Shown here: piece by piece, positions 10,340 to 21,720 of the stretch
Position numbering within the stretch: the stretch's first letter is position 1
How the letters are laid out: the number at the start of each line of letters is the position of its first letter
Assembly (NCBI GenBank): GCA_018780645.1
Contig: JADMJJ010000018.1
Location: forward strand, 131,367-189,086
DNA: 57,720 nucleotides
Origin: Burkholderiaceae bacterium
GTDB lineage: Bacteria; Pseudomonadota; Gammaproteobacteria; Burkholderiales; Burkholderiaceae_C
Reading direction: 5' to 3'
The notes under the pieces: model-generated
Databases searched by the model: none
The model's input: only the letters and a program-made list of their open reading frames with translations
Told to the model about the DNA's origin: nothing
Translations under genes and position numbers: made by a program

Positions 10340-11689
10340 ATGTTTAAAAAGATCCTGATCGCCAATCGAGGCGAGATAGCGCTGAGAATCCAGCGCGCCT
10401 GTCGCGAGATGGGCATCAAGTCGGTGGTCGTCTACTCCGAGGCCGACCGCGACGCCAAATACGTGAAGCTGGCCGATGAGGCCGTCTGCATCGGCCCGGC
10501 CGCTTCGGCCCAGAGCTATCTGAGCATGCCGGCCATCATCGCCACCGCCGAGGTGACCGATGCCGAGGCCATACACCCGGGCTACGGTTTTCTGTCGGAG
10601 AACGCCGACTTCGCCGAGCGGGTCGAGAACTCCGGCTTCACCTTCATCGGCCCGACCTCCGAGTCGATCCGGCTGATGGGCGACAAGGTCTCGGCCAAGC
10701 AGGCGATGATCAAGGCCGGCGTGCCCTGCGTGCCCGGCTCCGAAGGCGCCCTGCCCGACGACCCCAAGGAAATCATCCGCCAGGGGCGTGCGGTGGGCTA
10801 TCCCGTCATCATCAAGGCAGCCGGCGGTGGCGGCGGACGCGGCATGCGCGTGGTCCACACCGAGGCGGCCCTGATCAACGCAGTGCAGACGACCAAGGCG
10901 GAGGCCGGTGCGGCCTTCGGCAATCCCGAGGTCTATATGGAGAAGTTCCTGGAGAACCCACGCCATGTGGAGATCCAGATCCTCGCCGACACCCACAAGA
11001 ACGCCGTCTGGCTGGGCGAGCGCGACTGCTCGATGCAGCGCCGCCACCAGAAGATCATCGAGGAAGCACCGGCGCCGGGCATCCCCCGCCGCGTGATCGA
11101 GAAGATCGGCGACCGCTGCGCCGCCGCCTGCAAGCGCATGGGCTATCGCGGTGCCGGCACCTTCGAGTTCCTGTACGAGAACGGCGAGTTCTACTTCATC
11201 GAGATGAACACCCGCGTGCAGGTCGAGCATCCGGTGACCGAGCTGGTGACCGGCATCGACATCGTGCAGATGCAGATCCGCATTGCCGCTGGCGAGAAGC
11301 TGCCGTTTGCGCAGCGCAATATCGTCATGCGCGGCCATGCGATCGAATGCCGCGTCAATGCCGAGGATCCGTACAAGTTCACCCCCTCGCCCGGTCGTAT
11401 CACGATGTGGCACCCGCCCGGTGGCCCCGGCATTCGAGTCGACTCGCACGCTTACACCAACTACTACGTGCCGCCGAACTACGACTCGATGATCGGCAAG
11501 ATCATCGCCCACGGCGACACCCGCGACCAGGCACTGGCACGCATGCGCATTGCCCTGTCCGAAACCGTGGTCGAAGGCATCCTGACCAATATTCCGCTGC
11601 ACCGCGAGCTGATGGTGGACGCCAAGTTCATCGAGGGCGGTACCAGCATCCACTACCTGGAAGGCTGGATGAGCCAGCACAAGCGCTGA
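10340..11689 (+). CDS. accC: Acetyl-CoA carboxylase biotin carboxylase subunit
   Basis: 449 residues, the normal length. Biotin carboxylase N-domain ([21 protein letters not shown]), ATP-grasp with the glycine-rich loop [41 protein letters not shown], and the catalytic [16 protein letters not shown]. The C-domain ends in [11 protein letters not shown]. Carboxylates biotin on AccB using bicarbonate and ATP. Its TGA shares the A with an ATG that is one of two possible prmA starts, so accB-accC-prmA look like one transcript. Confidence 0.98.
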   Translation: MFKKILIANRGEIALRIQRACREMGIKSVVVYSEADRDAKYVKLADEAVCIGPAASAQSYLSMPAIIATAEVTDAEAIHPGYGFLSENADFAERVENSGFTFIGPTSESIRLMGDKVSAKQAMIKAGVPCVPGSEGALPDDPKEIIRQGRAVGYPVIIKAAGGGGGRGMRVVHTEAALINAVQTTKAEAGAAFGNPEVYMEKFLENPRHVEIQILADTHKNAVWLGERDCSMQRRHQKIIEEAPAPGIPRRVIEKIGDRCAAACKRMGYRGAGTFEFLYENGEFYFIEMNTRVQVEHPVTELVTGIDIVQMQIRIAAGEKLPFAQRNIVMRGHAIECRVNAEDPYKFTPSPGRITMWHPPGGPGIRVDSHAYTNYYVPPNYDSMIGKIIAHGDTRDQALARMRIALSETVVEGILTNIPLHRELMVDAKFIEGGTSIHYLEGWMSQHKR

Positions 11690-11712
11690 TGTCAGAGTCG
11701 AAAACCCCCGCG

Positions 11713-12606
11713 ATGTTTGAACTCGTCTTGATCTCGCGTGAAGACGACGTTGAGAACGTCAGCGACGCGCTGGTGGAGTTGGACGCCCTGTCGGTTTCGG
11801 TCGAAGACGCCGATGCCGACACGCCCGCCGAGCAGGCCCTGTTCGGCGAGCCCGGCATGCCGGTGCCCACGGGCGGCTGGCAGCGCTCCGTGCTGCGCGC
11901 GCTCTACCCGGACGAGGCCTCGGCCACCGATGCCGCCACCCTGCTGCTGGCCCAGGAGTGGGCCGGCAATGTGCATGTGCAGGCGATCCAGGAAGTACCG
12001 GAGCAGGACTGGGTGCGGCTGACGCAGTCGCAGTTCGCGCCGGTCGAGATCACCGAGACCTTCTGGATCGTGCCGTCCTGGCACGAGGCCCCTGCCCAGG
12101 CCGAGCAGATCATGCGGCTGGATCCGGGCCTGGCCTTCGGCACGGGCACGCACCCGACCACGCGCATGTGCCTGCGCTGGATTGCCCGCCATGCCGACCT
12201 GGCCCCGGGCTGGGACCGCGTGCTGGACTACGGCTGCGGCTCCGGAATTCTGGCCATTGGCGCGGCGCTGTTCGGCGCCCGCAATATCGATGCAGTGGAC
12301 ATCGATCCGGCGGCCGTGACCTCCTCGCACGCCAATGCCGCGGCGAATGGCGTAACGCTGACGGTCGGGCTGCCCGACAAGGCCAGTGGAACGTATCCGC
12401 TGGTGCTGGCCAACATCCTGGCCACGCCGCTGAAGCTGCTCGCGCCGCTGCTGTGCAATCACCTCGCGGCCGGTGGCCATCTGGTGCTGGCCGGCATTCT
12501 GGAGCGCCAGGCCGATGAGCTGAAGGCCGCTTATGAGCCCTGGCTCAAGCTTGAGGTCAGCGACTCGGAAGAGGGCTGGATTTTGATGACCGCTCAGCGG
12601 AATTAA
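11713..12606 (+). CDS. prmA: Ribosomal protein L11 methyltransferase
   Basis: 297 residues from the ATG at 11713 (MFELVLISREDDVENVSDALVELDALSVSVEDAD), chosen because family members begin this way; an ATG at 11689 overlapping the accC stop would add eight residues. N-terminal substrate-recognition domain, then a Rossmann methyltransferase with LDPGLAFGTGTHPTTRMCLRWI, VLDYGCGSGILAIGAALFGA, DAVDIDPAAV and VLANILATPLKLLAPLL. It trimethylates amino groups of ribosomal protein L11 using SAM. Position directly after accBC is a standard beta/gamma-proteobacterial arrangement. Confidence 0.95.
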   Translation: MFELVLISREDDVENVSDALVELDALSVSVEDADADTPAEQALFGEPGMPVPTGGWQRSVLRALYPDEASATDAATLLLAQEWAGNVHVQAIQEVPEQDWVRLTQSQFAPVEITETFWIVPSWHEAPAQAEQIMRLDPGLAFGTGTHPTTRMCLRWIARHADLAPGWDRVLDYGCGSGILAIGAALFGARNIDAVDIDPAAVTSSHANAAANGVTLTVGLPDKASGTYPLVLANILATPLKLLAPLLCNHLAAGGHLVLAGILERQADELKAAYEPWLKLEVSDSEEGWILMTAQRN

Positions 12607-12631
12607 GCCTTCTCCATGGCATGATTCCCGC

Positions 12632-13684
12632 ATGAGTCTTGCCACCCGTTGCACTGCCTGCGGCACCGTTTTCCGGGTCGTGCAGGACCAGCTGAAAGTC
12701 TCCGAAGGTTGGGTGCGCTGCGGCCGCTGCGCCGAGGTGTTTGACGCCCGCGAGCAGCTGTTCGATCTGGAGCGCGAGGCGCCGCCGCCCTGGCCCCGTC
12801 CACCCGAGCCGCAGGCCGAACCGGAGCCGCTGGACATCGCGCTGGACGAGACCGGCTACGGGCAGCAATACCCGACCCCCGAGCCGGAAGAGGATGAGGC
12901 ATCCGCGGCCTCATCGCTGCCGCCCGAGGAGGCAACCTGGGAGATGCGCGAGGGCGATGACGGCAGCATGGCGCCGAGCGTGCCTGGCGACGAGACCCCG
13001 CCGCGCCGTTTCGCGAGTTCGCAGCCCTGGCCGCCATCCGAGCTGCCGCCCGAGCCCGCCACCGCCGACTTCGCCCCGGTCTCGGACGAGCGCATGGGCG
13101 CGCCGGATATCACCGGGCTCGCAGCCGATCCCGAAGACTCCCCACATGTGCCGACCTTTGTCCGCGATGCCGCCAAGGTGCGCACGCCGATGACTGCCAG
13201 GCAAGGCCTGATCTGGGGCGGCGCGGGCCTGCTGCTGGCACTGCTGCTGGCCCTGCAGGCACTGTTCCACTTCCGCAATGCACTGGCCACCCTGCAACCG
13301 GCACTGGCCGGGCCGCTGAAGCAGATGTGTCAGGTCTTGAGTTGCGAGATCCGGCCGCTGCAGCGCATCGAGGCGCTCAGCGTCGAGGGCAGTTCGCTGA
13401 CCCGCGCGCCCAACGAGGCCGGTGCCTACCGCCTGGCCGTGACCCTGCGCAACCGCGCCGATGCCGCGCTGGCCCTGCCCTCGTTCGAACTGAGCCTCAG
13501 CGACTCGGCTGGCGCCCTGCTGGTGCGCAAGGTGCTGAGTCCGGCAGACTTCGCCGCCAGCGCCCCTGCAGTTGGCAATCCCATCGGCACCATCGCGGCT
13601 CGCAGCGAGCTGAGCCTGCAGACCCAGGTGCGCGCCGGTGACACGCGACTGGTCGGCTACACCGTCGAAGTGTTCTACCCTTAG
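12632..13684 (+). CDS. Zinc-ribbon (MJ0042-type) and DUF3426 membrane protein
   Basis: 350 residues. N-terminal zinc ribbon with two CxxC pairs (RCTACGTVF and VRCGRCAEVFDA), then about 130 residues rich in Pro/Glu/Ala likely disordered, one membrane helix (LIWGGAGLLLALLLALQALFHF, about residues 192-215), and a C-terminal extracytosolic DUF3426 domain with CQVLSCEIRPLQRIEALSVEGSSLTR. Function is unknown; the layout suggests a cytosolic sensor domain joined through the membrane to a periplasmic domain. It follows prmA by 25 bp in the usual Burkholderiales order and converges on the next gene with 10 bp between. Confidence 0.88.
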   Translation: MSLATRCTACGTVFRVVQDQLKVSEGWVRCGRCAEVFDAREQLFDLEREAPPPWPRPPEPQAEPEPLDIALDETGYGQQYPTPEPEEDEASAASSLPPEEATWEMREGDDGSMAPSVPGDETPPRRFASSQPWPPSELPPEPATADFAPVSDERMGAPDITGLAADPEDSPHVPTFVRDAAKVRTPMTARQGLIWGGAGLLLALLLALQALFHFRNALATLQPALAGPLKQMCQVLSCEIRPLQRIEALSVEGSSLTRAPNEAGAYRLAVTLRNRADAALALPSFELSLSDSAGALLVRKVLSPADFAASAPAVGNPIGTIAARSELSLQTQVRAGDTRLVGYTVEVFYP

Positions 13685-13694
13685 GAAGAAGGGT

Positions 13695-15017
13695 TCAGCG
13701 GGCGAGAATGCGCTCGCCCCACTGCCGGGCCTTGGCACTGACTTCCTGCACATCCACCGTCGTCAGCTGACGAGAGTTCAGCACGCGCCGGCCACCGACC
13801 CAGACATCGCTGACATGCTCGCGGCCGGCCGCATAGACCAGTTGCGAGATCGGGTCGAACACCGGCTGGCACTCGGGTGAGCTCAGGTCCACAGCGGTCA
13901 GATCCGCCAGCTTGCCGGCCGCGATCGAACCCAGTTCATGGGCCCGGCCCAGCGCACGGGCTCCGGCCAGGGTCGCCATCTCCAGCGCCTTGTAGGCCGG
14001 CACGGCGCGCGGCGCGTGGTTGTCGACCTTGGCCAGCAACGCCGCGGCGCGCATCTCGGTGAACATGTCGAGCCGGTTGTTGGACGCTGCGCCATCGGTG
14101 CCCAGCGCCACATTGACGCCCAGGTCTTGCACCGCCTGGACCGGGCTGATGCCCGAGCCCAGCTTCATGTTTGAGGACGGGTTGTGCAGCAGGTGCAGGC
14201 CGCGCGCGGCACACAGCTCGCGGTCGGATTGATCGAGCGCCACCATGTGGACGGCCTGGAAGCGCTCGTTCAAGAGGCCTAGCTTGTCCAGCCGCGCCAG
14301 CGGACGCATGCCGTGCTCCTTGAGGCCGCCGTCCACCTCGACCTGCGTCTCGTGCACATGGCAGTGCATGCGCAGGCCCAGGTCCTGACACATCTGGCCC
14401 AGTTGCAGGAACGTCGCATCGCTCACCGTGTACGGGGCATGCGGGGCGATCGTGACATCAATCAGCGGATGGCTCTTGAACTGGGCATGGGCTTCCAGCC
14501 CGCGGGCAATGTACTCCTGCGCATTGGCCGCGTAGGGCGTCGGAAACTCCAGCACATTGATCGAGGTGCCCAGGCGCATGCCCACATCGATGGCCGCACG
14601 GGCGCCATCGACCGGGTAGAAGTACATGTCATTGGTATAGGTGATGCCGCCGCGCAGCGACTCCACCGCCGCCAGCCGCGTGCCGTCATAGACGAACTCC
14701 GGGCCCATGAAGGCGCGCTCGATCGGCCAGATCGCGTTCTCCAGCCAGTCCATCAGGTCGCGGTCATCGGCCACGCCACGCAGCAAGGTCATCGCCGAAT
14801 GCGCATGCATATTGATGAAGCCGGGGATCAGCACCTGCTCGGGCAGCAGCACCTCCTCGGCCTGGGCGCCGTACTGGGCGCGGGCCTGGTCAGTCGGCAG
14901 CACCGCGACGATGCGCTCGGCCAGCAACACGACGCTGTGCCCGGTCAGCACAGGCTGCGCGCCCTCCATGGGCACGACCCAGCGCGGCGAGAGGATCAGG
15001 TACTGCTCGGTGCTCAT
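13695..15017 (-). CDS. mtaD: MTA/SAH deaminase-like amidohydrolase (TRZ/ATZ family)
   Basis: 440 residues. Metal-dependent amidohydrolase with HMHSAMTLLRG (HxH), APHAPYTVSD, HCHVHETQVEVDGG (His and Glu), VHMVAL, and the catalytic aspartate in VALGTDGAASNNRLDMF. This set matches 5-methylthioadenosine/S-adenosylhomocysteine deaminases; related members deaminate other purines. It is the last gene of the LacI-nucleoside unit, 5 bp after the oxygenase gene, so an adenosine-type or purine-base substrate delivered by that unit is plausible. Precise specificity (MTA, SAH, adenosine or guanine) cannot be set from sequence alone. Confidence 0.85.
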   Translation of the reverse strand: MSTEQYLILSPRWVVPMEGAQPVLTGHSVVLLAERIVAVLPTDQARAQYGAQAEEVLLPEQVLIPGFINMHAHSAMTLLRGVADDRDLMDWLENAIWPIERAFMGPEFVYDGTRLAAVESLRGGITYTNDMYFYPVDGARAAIDVGMRLGTSINVLEFPTPYAANAQEYIARGLEAHAQFKSHPLIDVTIAPHAPYTVSDATFLQLGQMCQDLGLRMHCHVHETQVEVDGGLKEHGMRPLARLDKLGLLNERFQAVHMVALDQSDRELCAARGLHLLHNPSSNMKLGSGISPVQAVQDLGVNVALGTDGAASNNRLDMFTEMRAAALLAKVDNHAPRAVPAYKALEMATLAGARALGRAHELGSIAAGKLADLTAVDLSSPECQPVFDPISQLVYAAGREHVSDVWVGGRRVLNSRQLTTVDVQEVSAKARQWGERILAR

Positions 15018-15022
15018 CTCTT

Positions 15023-16000
15023 TCAGGCCTTGGCTTTCTCTGCGCGCTTTTCGGCGCGTATTTCATCCAGCCGCTCGGCCAGATAGGCACCGGCGGTGAT
15101 GCTGTCGAACTGCTTCGGATGGGCCGCGTCAACGCAGCTGTCCAGGCAGCTCAGGTCCATCTCCGGCCGCGGATGCAGGAAGAAGGGCACCGAGTAGCGC
15201 GAGGTATGCCACAGCTCGCGCGGCGGATTGACAACGCGGTGGGTGGTGGACACCAGGCGCTTGTTGGTCAGGCGCTGCAGCATGTCGCCGACATTGATGG
15301 TGATGTAGCCCGGGGGCGCCTGTATGGCCAGCCACTCGCCGGCCTTGGTCAGCACCTCCAGGCCCGAGGCCGAGGCGCCCATCAGCAGGGTGATCAGGTT
15401 GATGTCCTCGTGGGCGGCGGCGCGCACGGCGCTGTCCGGTTCCTGCGTGATCGGCGGGTAGTGGATGGCGCGCAGGATGCTGCTGCCGCCCGTGATCTTG
15501 GCGTCGAAATAGTCTTCGGGCAGGTTCAGATAGACGGCGATGCCGCGCAGCAGATCGCGGCCGCTGGCCTCCAGCGCCTCATAGACCTGCTTGAGCGTGG
15601 GCGTGAAGTCGGGCAACTCGGCCACCGCCACATTGCCGGGTTCGCTGCCATGCAGCGCATCGGTGGCCGCATGCGTCTGGCCGTGCTGCCAGAACTCCTT
15701 CATGTCGGCCACCTGCTCCGACTTGGCCACCTCGGTGCCGAAGGCGCTGTAGCCGCGCTGGCCCTTCAGACCCGGCACCTCGTGCGCCTTCTTGGTCTCG
15801 ACCGGCAGTTTGAAGTAGTCCTCGACCTGCTGGAACAGGCGGTTCTGCAGTGAGTCGTCAAGGTCGTGGCCGGTGACGACGGCAAAGCCTATGCCCGAGA
15901 ACGAATCGCCCAGGGTCTGGATGAAGCGCTGCTTGCGCGCCGGGTCATTGCTGCGGTAGTCGCGCAGGTCAACGGTGGCGACGGGGAAGGGATTCGACAT
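15023..16000 (-). CDS. Isopenicillin N synthase-like Fe(II)/2-oxoglutarate oxygenase
   Basis: 325 residues. N-terminal DIOX_N-type region (FPVATVDLRDYRSND; GIGFAVVTGHDL), then the double-stranded beta-helix with the iron ligands His and Asp in AHEDINLITLLMG, the distal His in KRLVSTTHRVVNPP, and the RxS motif that binds 2-oxoglutarate in SRYSVPFF. Family members hydroxylate or oxidise small molecules. It lies 41 bp after the nucleoside hydrolase and 5 bp before the deaminase in a nucleoside uptake unit, which suggests a purine, pyrimidine or ribose-derived substrate. I cannot name it. Confidence 0.88.
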   Translation of the reverse strand: MSNPFPVATVDLRDYRSNDPARKQRFIQTLGDSFSGIGFAVVTGHDLDDSLQNRLFQQVEDYFKLPVETKKAHEVPGLKGQRGYSAFGTEVAKSEQVADMKEFWQHGQTHAATDALHGSEPGNVAVAELPDFTPTLKQVYEALEASGRDLLRGIAVYLNLPEDYFDAKITGGSSILRAIHYPPITQEPDSAVRAAAHEDINLITLLMGASASGLEVLTKAGEWLAIQAPPGYITINVGDMLQRLTNKRLVSTTHRVVNPPRELWHTSRYSVPFFLHPRPEMDLSCLDSCVDAAHPKQFDSITAGAYLAERLDEIRAEKRAEKAKA

Positions 16001-16041
16001 GATGGCTCCGAACTGGAATTGGCGGTACGCGAGCTGACGGC

Positions 16042-17001
16042 TCAGGGCGCGGTCCTGATCACGTCTTCGATGAACTTCAGCACACCCTCGCTGTCCACGG
16101 TCGTGCAGACCTCGACATTGGTGCGCTTGCCCCAGCCGGGTTCGGCATACATGAAGCCGGCCGGGCCGAACAGCGTCTTGCCCAGGGCCAGGCCCTCGGT
16201 GACGACCTCGATCTGGCCGCGTTCGGTGCCGAACAGGTCGGGGCGCAGCACCTGCACAACGGTCGCCGGGTCATGAACGCAGAAGCCGTCGAAGCCGGCC
16301 GTGTTGCGATAGAAGTTGGCGTAGAACTCGCAGATCTTGGCGAGGAAGCCGCCGACCTTGGGCGAGTTGGCGCACAGCGCGTTCATGCGCGTCTCGGGCA
16401 TCACCGTCTGGTGGGTGACATCCAGGCCGACCATGACGATGGGCCAGTCGGCGGCAAACACCACCTGTGCGGCGTGTACGTCGTTCCAGATATTGGCTTC
16501 GGCCGCCGGCGAGACATTGCCGCCGCGATAGACCGCGCCGCCCATGATCACGACCTGCTTGACCTTGGTCTTGATGCTGGGGTCCAGGTGCAGGGCCAGC
16601 GCGATATTGGTCAGCGGGCCCACCGGCACCAGGGTCACCTCGCCGGGGCGGGCATTGATCTGGTCGACGATGAACTGGGCGGCCGAGCGCGGGTCCGGCG
16701 TGAAGTCGGCGGGGTAGGCGACATCGATGTCGCCAAAGCCGTTCTTGCCATGGACGAAGTCGGGATAGGGGTGCAGGTCATTGACCAGCGGCGTGGCCGC
16801 GCCCTGGGCCACCGGCACGGCCTTGGGCATCAGCGAGACCAGGAAACCGGCGTTCTTGGTCGCCTGCTCGACGCTGACGTTGCCAAAGATCGTCGTCAGG
16901 CCCAGCAGCTCGATCTCGGGGCTGTAGGCGGCCAGCATCAGGGCCAGCGCATCATCGACGCCAGGGTCGGTGTCGATGATCATCGTGTGCTTGGTGCTCA
17001 T
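16042..17001 (-). CDS. Inosine/uridine-preferring-type nucleoside hydrolase
   Basis: 319 residues from ATG 17001 (MSTKHTMIIDTDPGVDDALALML), with AAGGAA upstream; a further ATG eight codons earlier is less likely. The IUNH signature DTDPGVDDALA binds Ca2+, and VTLVPVGPLTNIALAL, KQVVIMGGAVYRGGNVSP, AEANIWNDVHAAQVVF and the C-terminal FCVHDPATVVQV complete the active site. It splits ribonucleosides into base and ribose in the cytosol. Upstream gene is a PfkB kinase that could phosphorylate the ribose released, and the transporter genes supply nucleoside. Base preference is not determined. Confidence 0.93.
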   Translation of the reverse strand: MSTKHTMIIDTDPGVDDALALMLAAYSPEIELLGLTTIFGNVSVEQATKNAGFLVSLMPKAVPVAQGAATPLVNDLHPYPDFVHGKNGFGDIDVAYPADFTPDPRSAAQFIVDQINARPGEVTLVPVGPLTNIALALHLDPSIKTKVKQVVIMGGAVYRGGNVSPAAEANIWNDVHAAQVVFAADWPIVMVGLDVTHQTVMPETRMNALCANSPKVGGFLAKICEFYANFYRNTAGFDGFCVHDPATVVQVLRPDLFGTERGQIEVVTEGLALGKTLFGPAGFMYAEPGWGKRTNVEVCTTVDSEGVLKFIEDVIRTAP

Positions 17002-17021
17002 GGGGGTTCCTTGTGTAGGGA

Positions 17022-17894
17022 TCAAGACAATTCTGAACGCTGCGGAATGGAGGCCGCCGCACCGCGCCGCGACACGGTGATGGCCGCGGCCTTGGCCGCC
17101 AGATGCAAAGCGGGCTCGACGGCCATGCCCTCATCGAGGCCGGCCAGCAGATAGCCGGTGATGGTGTCGCCGGCGCCGGTGGTGTCCACCACCTGGGTCG
17201 GGTAGCTGGGCACCTGCCACTGCTCCCGGCCCTGCGCGGCCCACAGGCCCTCGGCGCCCAGGGTCACGACGACCAGGGTGTCGGGGCAGCGCTGGCGCAG
17301 CGCGGCATAGGCGGCGCTCAGATCGCTCTGGCCACTGAGCTGGCAGACCTCGACCTCATTGACCAGCAGCAGGGCCAGTTGCTCCAGCGGCAGCTGCGCC
17401 AGCGCGGGATCGCATGGAGCCGGATTGAAGGCCACCTTGCGGCCGGCCGCAGCGGCCAGGTGAATCGTCTGGGCCACGACATTGGTCTCGTTCTGCGTCA
17501 GCACCCAGCGGTGATCGGGGTAGCGCTGCAGCACGCCGGCCACATCGGCCTCGGCCAGCGCATGGTTGGCGCCCTGGTAGAGCAGGATGCAGTTCTCGCC
17601 TTGAGCGTCGATCTGGATGATGGCGTGGCCGGTGTCGGCGCCGGTCTCGAACACGTCCTGCAGCGAGATGCCGGCCGCGCTGATGGCGTTGCGCACCCAG
17701 GCGTCGTCACGGCCGATCGCGCCCAGGTGCACCACCTCGGCGCCGGCCCGCTGCAGCGCGATCGACTGGTTCATGCCCTTGCCGCCCAGGCCGCGCAGAT
17801 AGTGCTCGCAGCTGGCCGTCTCGCCGGGCTGCAAAAAGCGCTTCAGCTGGTAGCTGTGATCGACGTTGATCGAACCTATGTTGATGATTGCCAT
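17022..17894 (-). CDS. PfkB-family carbohydrate kinase, probable ribokinase
   Basis: 290 residues from ATG 17894 (MAIINIGSINVDHSYQLKRF); the open frame continues upstream into the permease gene in a shadow reading. Substrate-binding region GGKGMNQSIALQRAGAEVVHLGAIGRD and the PfkB signature 2 DTTGAGDTITGYLLAGLDEG, with the catalytic Asp, are intact. Ribokinases phosphorylate ribose at O5. Located between the ABC permeases and the nucleoside hydrolase (20 bp each side), it most likely traps ribose set free by that hydrolase. A nucleoside kinase role is an alternative. Confidence 0.9.
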   Translation of the reverse strand: MAIINIGSINVDHSYQLKRFLQPGETASCEHYLRGLGGKGMNQSIALQRAGAEVVHLGAIGRDDAWVRNAISAAGISLQDVFETGADTGHAIIQIDAQGENCILLYQGANHALAEADVAGVLQRYPDHRWVLTQNETNVVAQTIHLAAAAGRKVAFNPAPCDPALAQLPLEQLALLLVNEVEVCQLSGQSDLSAAYAALRQRCPDTLVVVTLGAEGLWAAQGREQWQVPSYPTQVVDTTGAGDTITGYLLAGLDEGMAVEPALHLAAKAAAITVSRRGAAASIPQRSELS

Positions 17895-17914
17895 GGTTGT
17901 TGTTCTGTCTGAAA

Positions 17915-18892
17915 TCAACGTTCTTTGACGTAGGGCCGACCCACGGCCTTGGGTGGCACGGCCTTGCCAATGAAGCCGGCCAGCAATATCACCGTCAGCA
18001 CATAGGGCAGGACCTGGAACACCTGGGTCGGTACCTCCCCCACCCAGGGCAGGCTCTGCCCCTGCAGCCGCGCCTCCAACGCGGTCAGCAGGCCAAACAG
18101 CAGGCAAGCCAGCATGGCCGACACCGGGCGCCATTTGCCGAAGATCATGGCCGCCAGCGCGATATAGCCGCCACCGGCCGTCATCTCGCGCGCAAAGGCG
18201 GCATTCTGCGACATCGAGTAATAGGCGCCGGCCATGCCGCACAGCAGGCCCGTGCCGATCAGCGCCTGGTAGCGCAAGAGTGGCACCGAGATGCCGGCGG
18301 TATCTACTGCATTCGGCTCCTCGCCGACGGCGCGCAGGCGCAGGCCGAAGCGTGTTTGCCCGAGCAGGAAGACCATCGCCGCGACGATCACAAAGGCCAG
18401 ATAGACGAGGATGGTGTGACCCGACAGCACGGTCTTGTAGAACGAGCCCAGCACCGGCACGTGGGCGGCCAGATAGTCGGCGCCGGGCAGAACGATGGGC
18501 GTGAAGCGCTGCTCGTTGCCGAGCATGGGTGTCTGCCCGCCCTGCTCGAACCAGGCCTGGCCCAGCACCAGGGTCAGACCCGAGGCAAGGAAGTTCAGCG
18601 CCATGCCGGAGACCACATGGTCGCCCTTGTAGCGAATCGTTGCCACGCCATGCAGCAGGCTCATCGCGACGGCCACCACCATGCCGGCGGCCAGACCCAG
18701 CCAGGGCGACTGCACCAGGCTGGCCACGGTGGCCGCCGCAAAGGCGCCGACCAGCATCTTGCCTTCGAGGCCAATATCCACGGTGCCGGAGCGCTCCGCA
18801 AGGATGCCGCCCATGGCCGCGAGAATCAGCGGTGTGGCCAGTCGAATGGTCGAGGCCAGAATGCTGAAGAGATTGAGGATGAGGTCTTCCAT
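17915..18892 (-). CDS. Nucleoside-type ABC transporter permease (second permease)
   Basis: 325 residues, about eight to ten hydrophobic segments, BPD_transp_2 family. Recognisable family pieces: LATPLILAAMGGILAERSGTVDIGLEGKMLVGAF (N-terminal conserved stretch), GLGGGYIALAAMIFGKWRP-like region AGGGYIALAAMIFGKWRP, and AVGEEPNAVDTAGI. It belongs to the pair of permeases that work with BMP/PnrA-type binding proteins to import nucleosides across the inner membrane. It is separated from the first permease by 86 bp containing a GC-rich hairpin, unlike the tight spacing elsewhere in the unit. Confidence 0.92.
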   Translation of the reverse strand: MEDLILNLFSILASTIRLATPLILAAMGGILAERSGTVDIGLEGKMLVGAFAAATVASLVQSPWLGLAAGMVVAVAMSLLHGVATIRYKGDHVVSGMALNFLASGLTLVLGQAWFEQGGQTPMLGNEQRFTPIVLPGADYLAAHVPVLGSFYKTVLSGHTILVYLAFVIVAAMVFLLGQTRFGLRLRAVGEEPNAVDTAGISVPLLRYQALIGTGLLCGMAGAYYSMSQNAAFAREMTAGGGYIALAAMIFGKWRPVSAMLACLLFGLLTALEARLQGQSLPWVGEVPTQVFQVLPYVLTVILLAGFIGKAVPPKAVGRPYVKER

Positions 18893-18933
18893 GATCGCCT
18901 CAGTGCCGCCCGGCCGTTCCGTAGGGATTGAGC

Positions 18934-18948
18934 GCCCCCTTCGGGGGC
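18934..18948. other. GC-rich hairpin between the two permease genes
   Basis: GCCCCC and GGGGGC form a six-pair stem with a TTC loop, followed by AGCGAATGAAGTGAGCGTGGGGG. I recognise this block as a dispersed intergenic element common in Burkholderiales of this group. It lies in the 86-bp gap between the two permease genes, the only wide gap inside the nucleoside unit, and could modulate read-through or mRNA stability. Confidence 0.5.
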
Positions 18949-18978
18949 AGCGAATGAAGTGAGCGTGGGGGTTTCATT

Positions 18979-20132
18979 TCAGCGGGCCGCGTTCTTGAGT
19001 TGGCGCTGCAGATACCAGCGCTCCATCGGGTCACGCACCAGGCGGTCCAGCGCGGCGGCGAAGAACACCACCAGGCCCTGGATGACCAGGATCAGCTCGG
19101 GGCTGATGCGCGGAAACTCCAGCTGCAGATCGGTGCTGCCCTGGTACAGCGCGCCGAACAGCAGGGCCGAGGCCAGCACGCCCAGTGGATGGTTGCGGCC
19201 CATCAGCGCCACGGCAATGCCCAGAAAACCCATGCCCCCGGTGTAGTTCAGCACCAGCCGGCCCTGGGCACCGTAGACGTCGTTGACGGCCATCAGCCCG
19301 GCCAGGGCACCCGAGATCAGCATCGCGATGACGATCATCGAAGTGGCCGACAGTCCCGCGTACTTGGCAGCGCGCGGGTTCTGGCCATAGGTGCGCAGCG
19401 CATAGCCCAGCCGCGTATACCAGAGCAGCCACCAGACCAGGCCGACGCAGATCAGCGCGACCAGCAGCGACAGATTCAGATAGGACGGGCCGACCTCGAT
19501 GCCCAGCGACTGCAGCCAGGGCTGTGCCTTGGGCAGCAGGGCCGCCTCGGCAAACGGTCGGGTCTCGATCGCCATGCCGTCTTGCGAACGGATCGGCCCG
19601 GCCAGCATGTAGTTCAGCAGGCCGGCGGCAATGTAGTTGAACATGATGGTGGTGACGACCACGTGGGCGCCCCGCCGTGCCTGCAGATAGGCCGGCACAA
19701 AGGCCCAGGCGGCACCGAACAGCACTGCCGACAGGATGGCCACCAGGAACATCAGCGGTGCGCTGAGCGTGCCGTCGAGCCACAAGCAGGCCAGCGCCAC
19801 GCCAAGGCCGGCGAAGTAGGCCTGGCCCTCACCGCCAATATTGAAGAGACCGGCGTGAAAGGCCACGGTCACGGCCAGGCCGGTGAAGATCAGGCTGGTG
19901 GCGTAGTACAGCGTCGATGACAGCCCGGCCTGCGGATCGAGCGCACCGATCAGCATCACCTTCAGGGTGGCGAAGGGGCTCTCGCCCACGCCCAGCACGA
20001 CCAGCGAGGCCACGGCCAGGGCCAGTAGCAGTTGCACGCCGGGAATGGCCAGGCCATTCATCCACCAGGGCATTTTGTTGGTGACGGGCTTTGGCTTGGC
20101 TGCCGGCGCCGGCAAGCTGCTTGCGGCTTCGC

Positions 20133-20136
<4 letters not shown>
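18979..20136 (-). CDS. Nucleoside-type ABC transporter permease (first permease)
   Basis: 385 residues, BPD_transp_2 family with an about 35-residue cytosolic N-terminus, then repeated hydrophobic helices. Conserved pieces: GLFNIGGEGQAYFAGLGVALACLW, AHVVVTTIMFNYIAAGLLNYMLAGP, TYGQNPRAAKYAGLSATSMIV, and GMGFLGIAVALMGRNHPLGVL. Matches the first permease of BMP-type nucleoside importers (COG4603-like). The start overlaps the ATPase stop by 4 bp, implying translational coupling and equal subunit supply. Confidence 0.93.
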
Positions 20137-21692
<1,556 letters not shown>

Positions 21693-21720
21693 CAAAGACC
21701 CTGGTGAATGGGCGAAAAAC

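Noticed and set aside
13700-13719. Hairpin GGGCGAG/CTCGCCC as terminator of the zinc-ribbon gene
   Set aside because: It is inside the 3' coding end of the deaminase gene and is not followed by T residues.
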